40,980 nt of DNA from Owenweeksia sp. (GCA_028285465.1 JANQPD010000029.1:1-40980), one strand, 5' to 3'. Shown: positions 8,786 to 18,381, numbered from the stretch's first letter. Notes: generated by a model from the sequence alone, not told the origin. Program-made: numbers and translations.

Positions 8786-10222
8786 TCAGGGAGCGAAGGT
8801 TTCCTCTTCATCCACATGAGGGTTGTACTGTAAGAGGCCTTCACCTTTTGCTATAACAGTAGAAACAGTGGCATCGCCTGTAACGTTCACTACCGTACGG
8901 CACATATCCAATATCCGGTCTACCGGTAAAATAATCCCAATCCAGGCAGGGTTGAGGCCTACGGATTGCAGTACGATGATCAGCATAACCAAGCCGGCGC
9001 TGGGTACAGCGGCAGAACCAATAGAAGCCAAAGTTGCGGTAAGCACGATCGTTAATTGTTGCCCCAGTGTTAAATCTATCATGTGCAACTGCGCCAGGAA
9101 TACCACGGCTACTGCCTGATACAGGCTGGTACCATCCATATTAACCGTGGCTCCAATGGGCAGTACAAAACTGGTTACCTTTTTGTCCACCCCCAGGTTA
9201 TCCTCTACGCACTCCATAGTAACGGGCAAGGTAGCAGCACTGCTGCTGGTACTGAAGGCAAGGGTTTGAGCGGGACTCATTCCCTTAAAAAAGCCGGTAT
9301 ATGAGATCGCTTTTACAAAGAGTTTCAGGATAAGGGGGTATACGGCAAAGATCATCAACACCAGGCCCAGGAAAACTGTGAGGGAGTACCAGCTCAGCCC
9401 CTTGAATATTTCAAGCACTTTTCCCAGGTCGTCTCCGGCCATTTTGGAGATCACCCCGGCCAGCAAAGCAAATACAAAGAAGGGAGAAGCCTGCATGATG
9501 ATGTCGACCATTTTCAGAAAAACTTCCATAGCCCCATCTACAAAATGTTTCACGGGGTTTGATTTTTCATCGGGAATAAACAACATGGATATCCCGAAAA
9601 AGAGGGCAAAGAAAATTACCTGCAACATAAGGCCATTGTCGTTAAGCGACATAAAAATGTTGGTAGGCACAATGTCTATCAAAAACTGTATGGGCCCGGC
9701 ATTCTTGGTCTTGTCAGCCGTTTCTATTTTTTCAGTTACCGTTGCATCCTGTAGTGCATCCTTACTTAAGGAAGTGAGCTGCTGCGCACGTTCTACGAAG
9801 GTGGGATCTTGCAGATAATTGGTGCCGTCTTTTACCTCCAGGCCCTCGTTACCGGCCCATAATTCATAGCGTATGCGGTTGTCAATACGGCTCTGTTCAT
9901 CTATGAGTTTACCGGGTTGCAGGCTGTTTACCAACAACAGCCCCAGGGAAACCGCCAATAAGGTAGTGGTGAAATAGAACACCAGGGTTTTGAGGCCCAT
10001 TCGACCCAGGCTCTTGGGATCGCCCAGGCCTGCTACCCCGCTGATGATAGAAAAAAGCACCAGCGGCACTGCGATCAGTTTTAAAAGGTTAATGAATATC
10101 GTACCAAAAGGAGCGATCCAATTGAGGGTAAAGGCGCTCCAGCCCATTTTGCTGCTGACTATGGCCCATACCACACCCAATAACAGGCCAATAATAATTT
10201 TCCAATGAAGGGCTAATTTCAT
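8786..10222 (-). CDS. Dicarboxylate/amino acid:cation symporter (SDF family)
   Basis: An inner-membrane secondary transporter that couples uptake of a dicarboxylic acid or acidic/neutral amino acid to Na+ or H+. From the ATG at 10222 it is 478 residues (MKLALHWKIIIGLLLGVV); the upstream open frame runs back into aroC and is not used. Signatures visible are LLKLIAVPLVLFSII, the IVPTN motif, the hairpin AFSTSSSAATLPVTMECVE, and NMDGTSLYQAVAVVFLAQ, which contains the substrate/cation-binding NMDGT. Residues 108-175 form a polar insertion ahead of IVPTN that archaeal GltPh lacks. The gene starts 2 bp after the aroC stop, so the two are probably co-transcribed. Substrate cannot be decided from sequence. 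Confidence 0.93.
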   Translation of the reverse strand: MKLALHWKIIIGLLLGVVWAIVSSKMGWSAFTLNWIAPFGTIFINLLKLIAVPLVLFSIISGVAGLGDPKSLGRMGLKTLVFYFTTTLLAVSLGLLLVNSLQPGKLIDEQSRIDNRIRYELWAGNEGLEVKDGTNYLQDPTFVERAQQLTSLSKDALQDATVTEKIETADKTKNAGPIQFLIDIVPTNIFMSLNDNGLMLQVIFFALFFGISMLFIPDEKSNPVKHFVDGAMEVFLKMVDIIMQASPFFVFALLAGVISKMAGDDLGKVLEIFKGLSWYSLTVFLGLVLMIFAVYPLILKLFVKAISYTGFFKGMSPAQTLAFSTSSSAATLPVTMECVEDNLGVDKKVTSFVLPIGATVNMDGTSLYQAVAVVFLAQLHMIDLTLGQQLTIVLTATLASIGSAAVPSAGLVMLIIVLQSVGLNPAWIGIILPVDRILDMCRTVVNVTGDATVSTVIAKGEGLLQYNPHVDEEETFAP

Positions 10223-10224
10223 GT

Positions 10225-11301
10225 TTACTTTTTGTTGTTGATCGAATTTAAGCGGGCGGCCAGCATATGGTCTGCCAATACCAAAGCGGCCATTGCTTCT
10301 ACTATAGGAACGGCACGCGGTACCACACAAGGGTCATGGCGGCCTTTGCCTTTTACCGTTACTACATCTCCTTCTTCGCTAAGTCCCTGCTGGTCTAGCA
10401 TTATGGTAGCGGTAGGTTTAAACGCTACCCTGAAATAAATATCTGCTCCGTTGCTGATGCCTCCTTGAATGCCTCCTGAATGATTGCTTAAAAGCCTGCC
10501 GTCTGCACCGTAGGTGTCGTTGTGCTCACTGCCATGCAGGCGGGTACCGGCAAAACCGCTGCCGTATTCAAAACCTTTTACCGCATTGATGCTGAGCATG
10601 GCCTTCCCCAGATCTGCATGAAGCCTGTCAAATACCGGCTCACCCCAGCCTATAGGAACGCCCTGTATTACACAACTCACCACTCCGCCCAGGCTATCGC
10701 CCGCCTTACGGGCGTTTTCTATTTCCTGTATAAACGTTTCTGCCATGGCCGGATCCGGACACCGTACCGTGTTGTTTTCGGTTTGGGAAAGGTTCAGCTC
10801 CTGGTATGGTACGTCCAGGGCAAGGGAACCTACCGCTGAAACGTACGCCTGAATATGTACTGCGGGCAGTATTTGCCGGGCAATGGCCCCGGCTACTACC
10901 CGGCAAGCCGTTTCCCGCGCAGAGGCCCTGCCTCCTCCCCTGTAGTCGCGAATGCCATATTTTGCTTGGTATGTATGGTCTGCATGACTGGGCCTGAATT
11001 GTTTTTTGATGTGGCTGTAATCCTTGCTCCTGGCATCCTGGTTTGGAATGGAAAACCCGATTGGTGTACCCAAGGTCTTGCCCTCGAAAATACCTGAATG
11101 AAACACTACCCGGTCGCTTTCCTTGCGCTGTGTAGTAAGCCTGCTCTGGCCGGGTTTGCGTCTATCCAACTGGTGCTGAATGGCATCCAAATCCAGGACA
11201 ATACCGGCAGGGCATCCATCGAGGATACCTCCAATAGCCCCTCCGTGCGATTCTCCAAAAGTGGTTAACGATAAGTGCTTGCCAAAGGTATTGCCTGCCA
11301 T
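10225..11301 (-). CDS. aroC: Chorismate synthase
   Basis: AroC makes chorismate from 5-enolpyruvylshikimate-3-phosphate with reduced FMN, the last step of the shikimate pathway. From the ATG at 11301 the protein is 358 residues and starts [20 protein letters not shown], as in relatives; the frame extends 8 codons further to a TTG with no family support. Signatures visible are [57 protein letters not shown] (catalytic His and flavin-binding region) and GSEHNDTYG. It heads the minus-strand block with the symporter gene 2 bp downstream. Confidence 0.97.
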   Translation of the reverse strand: MAGNTFGKHLSLTTFGESHGGAIGGILDGCPAGIVLDLDAIQHQLDRRKPGQSRLTTQRKESDRVVFHSGIFEGKTLGTPIGFSIPNQDARSKDYSHIKKQFRPSHADHTYQAKYGIRDYRGGGRASARETACRVVAGAIARQILPAVHIQAYVSAVGSLALDVPYQELNLSQTENNTVRCPDPAMAETFIQEIENARKAGDSLGGVVSCVIQGVPIGWGEPVFDRLHADLGKAMLSINAVKGFEYGSGFAGTRLHGSEHNDTYGADGRLLSNHSGGIQGGISNGADIYFRVAFKPTATIMLDQQGLSEEGDVVTVKGKGRHDPCVVPRAVPIVEAMAALVLADHMLAARLNSINNKK

Positions 11302-11306
11302 AGCAG

Positions 11307-11314
11307 CAAATATA
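11307..11314 (-). promoter_or_regulatory. Candidate -7 box for aroC
   Basis: On the minus strand TATATTTG is an exact TAnnTTTG match ending 5 nt before the aroC ATG. The start of transcription would then fall at the start codon. No convincing -33 TTTG at the normal distance. Confidence 0.35.
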
Positions 11315-11433
11315 GAGTGCGTCAAGGTATATTAATAACAGCTTTATTGAATTACTCTTCCGGGCACGGGAGGAAGCTAAAAGCGCGTAGGTAAAAACCA
11401 GTCGCTAAAGCTGTGAAGTAAGCACTGAGAAGG

Positions 11434-12186
11434 TTATTTTTCCGTCAGAAACCTCCAATAACGCCTGGGTAAGTGGCGGAGATGTAACTTCAGGTTATTG
11501 CGTGCCGTAATGTTCACGCTTTGAAAATACGTTCTCCATAAATCCTGGTAACTGTCCTCTTCTGCATGCAATTGTGCGGGGGTTAATTTTTCCGGGTAGG
11601 CCGTTTTTTCAATGTCCAGCTCTACGAAACGCGTTTTTTCCAGGTCGTAATGTAAACCATACCTACGGGTCGTGTCATAGATGAGCCATTGCTGATCGGC
11701 ATAACGCTTTTCAAAGTGCTCTCCGATAAGCGGCATTACATCGAAATCCGGGGCAATAGCCGCAAACCAAAGGTCATCCTTTGTATGCTGAAAACGCACA
11801 AAAGCGTGCATGCGGTGTACTTCACGCCCTATTTGCTTGTTGAGCTCTTTGGCCCGCAGCAGGTCCGGGTTGCGGAAGTCCCCTTTTACGCTTTCCGGTT
11901 TTGTTAAGGCAAGCTGTATTAGGCGGTAGATCAGCATCTCACGCAAACGGTCCTCGGAGAGAAATACGCGGTACAATAGCTGAAGAAAGGAAGGATTTAT
12001 GCATTGAAGCTTTTTCGCTACCCGTTTCGCCTTTATTTCGTCTGTATGTACTTCATAAGGCGCTGAAAAAAGGCCGGGACAATACCTTTTCTTTGGTGTG
12101 ATTTGATCAGGCTTCCACTTTTCGGCATAGCTAGTGAAAACAACCGTAAGCAAACCGGGAAAAGTGCTATCGTAGACAAAATGCAT
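11434..12186 (-). CDS. TIGR03915-family (DUF4130) putative DNA metabolism protein
   Basis: A 250-residue soluble protein of the family that almost always accompanies the radical SAM protein TIGR03916. Recognisable stretches are MHFVYDSTFPGLLTVVFTSY at the N-terminus, the RLIQLALTKPESVKGDFRNPDLLRAKELNKQIGREVHRMHAFVRFQ core and the C-terminal YQDLWRTYFQSVNITARNNLKLHLRHLPRRYW. In other bacteria the family can be fused to a uracil-DNA-glycosylase-like domain; here the protein stops without one. The partner radical SAM gene is upstream on the same strand with a 39-bp gap, so the two are likely one operon. A role in DNA repair or modification is inferred from such neighbours, not shown. Confidence 0.85.
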   Translation of the reverse strand: MHFVYDSTFPGLLTVVFTSYAEKWKPDQITPKKRYCPGLFSAPYEVHTDEIKAKRVAKKLQCINPSFLQLLYRVFLSEDRLREMLIYRLIQLALTKPESVKGDFRNPDLLRAKELNKQIGREVHRMHAFVRFQHTKDDLWFAAIAPDFDVMPLIGEHFEKRYADQQWLIYDTTRRYGLHYDLEKTRFVELDIEKTAYPEKLTPAQLHAEEDSYQDLWRTYFQSVNITARNNLKLHLRHLPRRYWRFLTEK

Positions 12187-12225
12187 CTGGAATTGAAATA
12201 AGGAATTATGCTACGCCGCAAGGAT

Positions 12226-13467
12226 TCAAAAAAGGCTCAGTTGCCCGGCTCCGTGTTGCACGCTTTGCGCAATAAGGTGGTGGCGCAGTATTTCAGGCTT
12301 CCAGTCCTTCGCTTTTAATTCCCGGTCTATGCCACAAATAAAGTACCGCGCGCGTTTCCACACCAGGCCCATTTTTTTAAGGTGCGCACTACGCAGCACA
12401 CCAAACTTCCGGCTTTGTACGATCATCCTGGCCGACTTCAGTCCAATCCCAGGCACGCGTAAGATTGCTTCATAAGGAGCGGTTTGTACATTCACCGGGA
12501 ATACTTCGGGGTGGCGTAAGGCCCACCCCACTTTTGGATCGAGATGCAAATCCAGGTCGGGCTGCTCCTGCTCCACTATTTCATGGGCTTCAAAACCATA
12601 AAAGCGCATCAGCCAATCTGCCTGGTAAAGCCGGTGTTCCCGCATAAGCGGAGGTTTACTTATGGCCGGCAGGCGGTTGTCGTTGCTCACCGGTATATAA
12701 CCGGAATAGTATACGCGCTTTAATTGCTGATCCCGGTAAAGTGAGGCGCTCAATTGCAGGATGTGGTAATCCCTTTCGGGCGTGGCGCCTACAACAATCT
12801 GGGTACTTTGACCTCCCGGACTGAAAAGCGGGGCACTTTTAAGGTGTTTTTTTTCCTCTTTATACCCCGCAATCCTGCCCTTCAGAAAATTCATCGGGCT
12901 GTATACTTCTTTGTAATTCTTTTCCGGGGCTATTTTCTTAAGGCTCTTTTCCGAGGGGATCTCGAGATTCACACTTAACCGGTCTGCATACAGCCCGGCC
13001 TCGTGTAATACATCTTCACTGGCCCCCGGAATGGCTTTTAAATGAATGTATCCGTTAAAGCGGTGTAGAGTACGCAGATCTTTGGCAATGCGCACCAAAC
13101 GCTCCATGGTAAAATCTGCGTCCTTAAAGATCCCGCTACTTAGGAACAAACCTTCGATGTAGTTTCTGCGGTAAAAGTTTATAGTCAGATCTACAACCTC
13201 CTGTACGGTGAAAGCCGCCCGTTTTACCTCGTTGCTTTTCCGGCTCACGCAATACGCACAATCAAAAATACAGTGGTTGGTAAGTAAGATCTTCAACAGG
13301 GAAACACAGCGGCCGTCTTGTGTATAACTATGGCAGATGCCCATGCCGCTGGCGTTTCCCAGCCCTTTATTGTTGTTCTTCCGGTTGCTGCCGCTCGATG
13401 CACAGGAAACGTCATACTTAGCCGCATCCGAAAGAATCTGAAGTTTCTCTTTAATTCTCTCTTTCAT
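12226..13467 (-). CDS. TIGR03916-family radical SAM protein, putative DNA repair/modification
   Basis: A 413-residue protein with the radical SAM cluster motif C-x3-C-x2-C at Cys66, Cys70 and Cys73 (CIFDCAYC). This holds a [4Fe-4S] cluster that cleaves S-adenosylmethionine to a 5'-deoxyadenosyl radical. Following segments fit a TIM barrel (GLFLSSGIFKDADFTMERLVRIAKDLR ... FNGYIHLKAIPGAS). The C-terminal part contains a helix-hairpin-helix DNA-binding motif (ILRVPGIGLKSARMIVQSRKFG), which supports action on DNA. Two more cysteines near the N-terminus (Cys22, Cys45) might bind metal. It is transcribed before the TIGR03915 gene. The reaction and substrate are unknown. Confidence 0.88.
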   Translation of the reverse strand: MKERIKEKLQILSDAAKYDVSCASSGSNRKNNNKGLGNASGMGICHSYTQDGRCVSLLKILLTNHCIFDCAYCVSRKSNEVKRAAFTVQEVVDLTINFYRRNYIEGLFLSSGIFKDADFTMERLVRIAKDLRTLHRFNGYIHLKAIPGASEDVLHEAGLYADRLSVNLEIPSEKSLKKIAPEKNYKEVYSPMNFLKGRIAGYKEEKKHLKSAPLFSPGGQSTQIVVGATPERDYHILQLSASLYRDQQLKRVYYSGYIPVSNDNRLPAISKPPLMREHRLYQADWLMRFYGFEAHEIVEQEQPDLDLHLDPKVGWALRHPEVFPVNVQTAPYEAILRVPGIGLKSARMIVQSRKFGVLRSAHLKKMGLVWKRARYFICGIDRELKAKDWKPEILRHHLIAQSVQHGAGQLSLF

Positions 13468-13710
13468 ATGCCTTTTCTTGTATGCGAATGTATGCCAGCA
13501 GGCTGGAAGAAAAAAGACAAAATTAAACGCATGCTATTTTTTTTAGAGCAACTCTTTATATGAATTCTTAATATTGAATCGTACTTTTTCAACAAGAATC
13601 CCCGCGTGTCTAAGCTTTTATTATATTTTTAGCCCAATAGTATTCGATTTTTAAATTCTTTCGCTTATTTTCGATCGTTAATACTACTCTATGGAACCAA
13701 TCCTAACTCT
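13468..13710. other. Divergent promoter region, radical SAM gene / bphP
   Basis: 243 bp of AT-rich DNA between divergent genes. On the plus strand TATTTTCG (13666-13673) is one base from TAnnTTTG, 37 nt before the bphP start. On the minus strand TACATTCG lies about 17 nt before the radical SAM ATG. No operator-like palindrome was recognised. Confidence 0.4.
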
Positions 13711-15411
13711 ATGAATTACAGCACTCCAACGCTTGATGACTGTGACAAAGAACCCATTCACATTATCGGTAGCATACAGTCTTATGGGTATGTCCTGGTA
13801 TTAAACCGTGCTGACCTAATTATTGAACAAGTGAGTAAAAATGTTGAGCGGTTGCTGGATACCCCGCTGGACATCATTATTGGCAGTACCATAGACGATC
13901 TTTTTCCTTTTTCCTTCCTGGAGCACTTTAACCATTATATAAATGATGCCCAGGAAAACCACCATTACTCACTGAGTTTCGAGTTAAACAAGAAACCCTA
14001 TATCCTCAGCACCCATGTAGGCGAACGCCTTTTGTTCCTGGAAATAGAGCCGGATGAATTGGACGACCGCAAAACTTCTTACCATCGGTATGCAGAGCTG
14101 ATAGAAACCGTTTCCCATGAAATAGAAAAGCCTGAGAGCGTAGAGGAAGTAAGCGAGCTGGTACTGCGGCTTATGAAACCCATGCTGGGGTTTGACCGCA
14201 TGATGGTCTATCAATTTGACGAGGACGAACATGGGGAAGTAATTGCAGAACTCGCTGATGACGGAGCTGAAAAGTACCTCGGCCTTAAATTCCCGGCTAC
14301 CGATATACCCAAACAAGCCAGGCAGCTGTATTTAGAAAACATGATCCGCGGGATCTGGGATGTAAACGACACGCCGGTAGCCATTTACCCTGAAATCCGC
14401 GAAAGCGATCAAAAACCACTGGACCTCACGCATTCCTTTTTGCGCAGTGTAAGCCCGATACATGTACAATACCTGAAAAACATGGGGCTTCGCGCCTCTT
14501 TTTCAATCTCGATCGTAGTCAGGCAAAAACTCTGGGGGATGCTCCTGTGCCATCACTCTTCCGGGCCAAACAGGCTCAACATTCACCAAAGGCGGGCCAG
14601 TTCTTTTATAGGAAGCATGCTCTCACAAAAAATAAGCGGTTTACTGGAAGAGCAAAAACTGAACGGTTTGCGCACACGGATGAAAGGAGTACGTGAAACA
14701 GTAAGCAGCCTGTTGAATGCGGAGAACCTGCACCAGGCCCTTGCCGATAATAAAAGCGCTTTGCTCCAAAGTTTTAAAGCAGACGCTTACTTTTTAAGCC
14801 ACGGGGGAGAAACGTCAAAAGAGGACGTAGAGGCCAGTGCCGATTGGGTGGATGCCCTTTGCCTGAAATTTGCCGGAATAAAACCCCAGGTATTTCACAC
14901 CCATCACATCACTACTATTTTTCCTGATCTCTCTTACGATGAAAATCAACCGGCCGGTTTGCTTTTGATCAAACTAAGCCGCGACCTAAATGAGTTTCTT
15001 GTTTTCTTCAGAAATGAACAACCGCAAACGGTAAACTGGGGCGGGAATCCCCGGGAAAGAAGTAACAAAACGAATGCCTTACACCCAAGGCATTCCTTTT
15101 CCTTATGGAAAGAGGAGCTGCGTGGGTCCAGCGTACGCTGGACACCCGAAGAACTGCTTTTTGCCGAGGAGTTTCGCATGCACCTGATAGAAAACATATT
15201 GATTCTTGCCACCCGTAACAGCTATACCGGTGGATTTGAAGTACGCAAGCGCCTTGAAGAACGCAACATTGAACTGGAAGCGCACAATCAAAAACTCAAG
15301 TCAGAAATCGAACGCCTGCAGGGAATGGAATCTAATTTTAATTTAAACCAGGAAGTCTTAAATGCCCGGAAAAGCCTGGCCGAACCGAAGAAAGTCAAAA
15401 AAAACAAATGA
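13711..15411 (+). CDS. bphP: Bacteriophytochrome photosensory module without histidine kinase
   Basis: A red/far-red light sensor that binds biliverdin. The PAS-GAF-PHY core is complete. Cys11 in DDCDKEPIHIIGSIQSYG is the expected chromophore attachment site. The GAF domain has the DIP motif (198-200 in FPATDIPKQAR), His251 in PIHVQYLKNMG and His281 in LLCHHSSGP. The PHY tongue has W443-G-G-N-P and PRHSF (459-463). After PHY comes a coiled coil (RKRLEERNIELEAHNQKLKSEIERLQ) and a basic tail ending at residue 566. There is no DHp/ATPase, GGDEF or other output domain, so it must signal through a partner, or is a shortened form. Its TGA overlaps the ATG of the heme oxygenase gene, which supplies biliverdin. 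Confidence 0.93.
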   Translation: MNYSTPTLDDCDKEPIHIIGSIQSYGYVLVLNRADLIIEQVSKNVERLLDTPLDIIIGSTIDDLFPFSFLEHFNHYINDAQENHHYSLSFELNKKPYILSTHVGERLLFLEIEPDELDDRKTSYHRYAELIETVSHEIEKPESVEEVSELVLRLMKPMLGFDRMMVYQFDEDEHGEVIAELADDGAEKYLGLKFPATDIPKQARQLYLENMIRGIWDVNDTPVAIYPEIRESDQKPLDLTHSFLRSVSPIHVQYLKNMGLRASFSISIVVRQKLWGMLLCHHSSGPNRLNIHQRRASSFIGSMLSQKISGLLEEQKLNGLRTRMKGVRETVSSLLNAENLHQALADNKSALLQSFKADAYFLSHGGETSKEDVEASADWVDALCLKFAGIKPQVFHTHHITTIFPDLSYDENQPAGLLLIKLSRDLNEFLVFFRNEQPQTVNWGGNPRERSNKTNALHPRHSFSLWKEELRGSSVRWTPEELLFAEEFRMHLIENILILATRNSYTGGFEVRKRLEERNIELEAHNQKLKSEIERLQGMESNFNLNQEVLNARKSLAEPKKVKKNK

Positions 15412-15983
15412 TTGCCACCGACTCAACCGTAGCCCATTACCTTAAATCAAAAAGTAGTGCATTACACGGTGCCGTGGAAAAGAGCATGGGAGCGCAACGT
15501 ATTTTTAGCGAAAGCTACTCTAAGTCAGAGTATGCAAAGCTGTTGCAACGTTTGCACACGGCTCATTATATGCTTGAGCCCATTATCTACGATTTCAAAA
15601 GCATCTGGCAATACCCGGAATTAGATCTCGAAAAGAGGCTTTCCAAAGCGGCTTTACTTGAGCAGGATCTTGATGCATTGGGTCAGAAACCAAAGACGCA
15701 AACCATAGATGTTCATATTGCGCATGAAGCTGAAGCCTGGGGCGCTTTGTACGTGATGGAAGGCTCTTCATTGGGAGGCATGGTGATCTTAAAGCAGCTC
15801 AAGACCCTGCAATGGGCTGAAGAGGCGTTTACGTATTACAACTGCTACGGCTCCGATACCGGCCCTATGTGGCGGCTTTTTTTAGCCTGCCTGGAACAAA
15901 CCGCTGAACAAAATGGGTTTAAGAGAGAAACCATGTTAATGGGGGTGCTCAAGGCTTACGGAGTGTATATGCAAACTCATTAG
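15408..15983 (+). CDS. bphO: Bacteriophytochrome-associated heme oxygenase
   Basis: BphO opens heme with O2 to give biliverdin, CO and iron; biliverdin is the phytochrome chromophore. The 191-residue product has the all-helical heme oxygenase pattern: SSALHGAVEKSM, with His20 as the probable axial heme ligand, and the distal-helix segment AWGALYVMEGSSLGGMVILKQL with the glycine-rich kink. It overlaps bphP by ATGA, so the two are translationally coupled. The protein is small, as is usual for the BphO branch. Confidence 0.92.
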   Translation: MIATDSTVAHYLKSKSSALHGAVEKSMGAQRIFSESYSKSEYAKLLQRLHTAHYMLEPIIYDFKSIWQYPELDLEKRLSKAALLEQDLDALGQKPKTQTIDVHIAHEAEAWGALYVMEGSSLGGMVILKQLKTLQWAEEAFTYYNCYGSDTGPMWRLFLACLEQTAEQNGFKRETMLMGVLKAYGVYMQTH

Positions 15984-16071
15984 TTTCTAATTCATATAGC
16001 TTGACCGGTACAACTGAAATAGAGCAAGATACACATATGCTGTTGCCAAAAGAGCACATTATGCTGTCTTT

Positions 16072-16476
16072 TTACCTGAACCGGTCCGCAGCTCTTACCA
16101 AAGCTTCATCCCGCATAATGCCCCTGTTGGCCAGTGAAACGAAAACCACCGTGGCAATTGGCAAAAAAGATGCTATGCCCAGGCTATCTGCAGCCGTATC
16201 AAAGTGTTGATAATAGTAGTAGATCAGGAAGCCAAACAAAACAAAATTGAGGATGATGTTGATCCGGCCCGAAACTACCTGTTGCTGGCGGTTTTTATAG
16301 CGGAAAATAGTAAACAAACTGATCAGGCCCGAAAGGAGGTAGCCCGCAAAAAAGATGGGGTCATCTATTAAATACAATGCGTCCGTGGAGAGAACGAAAA
16401 GAGGGAAAAACCACGGCATGAGCAGCATACAAAGCGCTGCTAAAAAAAGATAAATAGATTGTATCCGCTGGATCAT
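16072..16476 (-). CDS. DUF4293 membrane protein
   Basis: A 134-residue inner-membrane protein of unknown function, confined largely to Bacteroidota. From the ATG at 16476 it begins MIQRIQSIYLFLAALCMLLMPWF, the usual family start; the frame extends six codons upstream. Four membrane segments are visible: residues about 7-25, 42-62, 78-96 and 102-122. It is divergent from rho. Confidence 0.85.
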   Translation of the reverse strand: MIQRIQSIYLFLAALCMLLMPWFFPLFVLSTDALYLIDDPIFFAGYLLSGLISLFTIFRYKNRQQQVVSGRINIILNFVLFGFLIYYYYQHFDTAADSLGIASFLPIATVVFVSLANRGIMRDEALVRAADRFR

Positions 16477-16669
16477 AAAATGAAATTTCTGCAAAATTGA
16501 TAAAAAATAAGCGCCCGAAAAGAAAGCTAGTATAAATATTTGTAATATTGTACCGTCAGGATGTTAGGAAACCTAATCCTGTCTTCATATCCTACTCACC
16601 TATTTCACCTGGTAGCTTTACATACTCCCAAGGAAAAAAATCTATCTATATTTTTAACATACGTTTTAG
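16477..16669. other. Divergent DUF4293/rho promoter region
   Basis: 193 bp, very AT-rich. It must hold promoters for both genes. Near matches to TAnnTTTG are present, for example TAATATTG about 120 nt before the rho start, but none is decisive. A long rho leader is possible; rho is autoregulated in other bacteria. Confidence 0.35.
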
Positions 16670-18361
16670 ATGTACGACATCACTCAGCTAAATGGCATGA
16701 AACTTCCTGAGCTTAAGGAAATTGCCGAAAGTCTAAAGATCAAAAAATACAAGAGCCTCAACAAAAAGGACCTTATCTACTCCATTCTGGATTACCAGGC
16801 TACCAATCCGCAAGCCATAAGCAAAAGCCAGGAGGCAGAGCCTAAAAAAGAAGAAAAGAAGGCCGAATCAACTAAAAAGGAAAGCCCTCAATCTTCTGGA
16901 AAGCCCCAGGAGAAAAACGAGGCCCCGGCCCGTAATCAACGCACCGGAAATCAAAATAAAGACAAGCCGGATACGAATGCCGGTAATGCACAAAACAGGC
17001 AAAAAGCCGCTCCGAACAAAGGCGAAAACCGCTCCGAACAGGGTACGCGAGATAATAACCGCAGAAACCAGAACCGGAATCAAAACCAGGAAGCAGAAGG
17101 TAAAGAGCATAAGGGCAAGAGCCAGCAGGACAGCAACCGCGATAGCAACCGGCAAAACAACAATACCCGCCAGCAGGACAACCGGCAACATCAGAATAAA
17201 GGGAACGGTGGCCACCAGCAGCGCCAAAAACCAAAAGAATATGAATTTGACGGCATTGTAATCACAGAAGGGGTATTGGAAATTATGCCTGATGGGTATG
17301 GCTTTTTACGTTCCAGCGATTACAATTACCTGAATTCACCGGATGACGTATACCTGTCGCAATCGCAGATCAAACTTTTTGGTCTTAAGACGGGAGATAC
17401 CGTAAGGGGGCAGGTACGTCCGCCTAAGGAGGGAGAAAAGTATTTTCCACTGGTGAAAGTGGATAAGATCAATGGTCGCGAGCCCGATTACGTGCGGGAC
17501 CGCGTTTCTTTTGAGCACCTCACTCCCCTATTCCCACAAGAAAAATTTAACATCACCGGGCGTAAAGGTACCCTGAGCACCCGCACCATAGATCTGTTCT
17601 CTCCTATTGGCAAGGGACAACGTGGCCTCATCGTAGCCCAGCCCAAAACAGGGAAAACTACTTTATTAAAAGAAGTAGCCAACGCCATTGCAGCCAATCA
17701 CCCAGAATCTTATATGATCATTTTGCTGATCGATGAGCGCCCTGAAGAGGTAACAGATATGGCGCGCAGTGTAAATGCAGAAGTAGTTGCTTCTACCTTT
17801 GATGAGCCGGCCGATCGCCATGTAAAAGTGGCTAACATCGTATTGGAAAAAGCCAAACGCATGGTAGAGTGCGGGCATGATGTGATCATTTTGCTTGACT
17901 CTATTACCCGTTTGGCACGTGCCTATAACACCGTATCTCCGGCCAGCGGCAAAGTACTTAGCGGTGGTGTAGATGCCAATGCGCTACATAAGCCCAAGCG
18001 CTTTTTCGGAGCGGCACGTAAAATAGAGAACGGTGGTTCGCTTACCATCCTGGCCACTGCCTTGATCGACACGGGCAGTAAAATGGATGAGGTGATCTTT
18101 GAAGAGTTTAAGGGTACCGGCAATATGGAAATGCAGCTTGATCGGAAAATCGCAAACCGCAGGATCTGGCCTGCTATCGACCTCATTTCTTCCGGAACGC
18201 GTAAGGAAGACCTTCTGCTGGATAAGGATACACTTCAGCGCATGTGGATCTTACGCAGGCATCTGGCGGATATGAACCCGGTGGAAGCGATGGAATTCCT
18301 CCACGACCGCATGAGCCGCACGCAAGACAATGTGGAATTCTTAGTAAGCATGAACGGTTAA
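16670..18361 (+). CDS. rho: Transcription termination factor Rho with long N-terminal insertion
   Basis: Rho is a hexameric RNA helicase/ATPase that ends untranslated transcripts. Domain order in 563 residues: Rho N-terminal helical domain 1-45 ([34 protein letters not shown]), a low-complexity insertion about 48-192 rich in Gln, Asn, Arg, Lys and Glu, the RNA-binding cold-shock fold ([21 protein letters not shown] ... [21 protein letters not shown]), then the RecA-type motor. The P-loop is AQPKTGKTT (about 323-331), Walker B is [16 protein letters not shown], and the Q/R-loop region [39 protein letters not shown] is intact. Such insertions are known in Bacteroidota Rho; in Bacteroides thetaiotaomicron the disordered region drives phase separation. 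Two hairpins follow the gene. Confidence 0.98.
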   Translation: MYDITQLNGMKLPELKEIAESLKIKKYKSLNKKDLIYSILDYQATNPQAISKSQEAEPKKEEKKAESTKKESPQSSGKPQEKNEAPARNQRTGNQNKDKPDTNAGNAQNRQKAAPNKGENRSEQGTRDNNRRNQNRNQNQEAEGKEHKGKSQQDSNRDSNRQNNNTRQQDNRQHQNKGNGGHQQRQKPKEYEFDGIVITEGVLEIMPDGYGFLRSSDYNYLNSPDDVYLSQSQIKLFGLKTGDTVRGQVRPPKEGEKYFPLVKVDKINGREPDYVRDRVSFEHLTPLFPQEKFNITGRKGTLSTRTIDLFSPIGKGQRGLIVAQPKTGKTTLLKEVANAIAANHPESYMIILLIDERPEEVTDMARSVNAEVVASTFDEPADRHVKVANIVLEKAKRMVECGHDVIILLDSITRLARAYNTVSPASGKVLSGGVDANALHKPKRFFGAARKIENGGSLTILATALIDTGSKMDEVIFEEFKGTGNMEMQLDRKIANRRIWPAIDLISSGTRKEDLLLDKDTLQRMWILRRHLADMNPVEAMEFLHDRMSRTQDNVEFLVSMNG

Positions 18362-18381
18362 AAGCCGCTTTCAAGATATCC

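Noticed and set aside
16868..17234. 119-120 codon minus-strand hydrophobic frames
   Set aside because: Produced by the low-complexity Rho insertion read backwards; the membrane-like look is a composition artefact.
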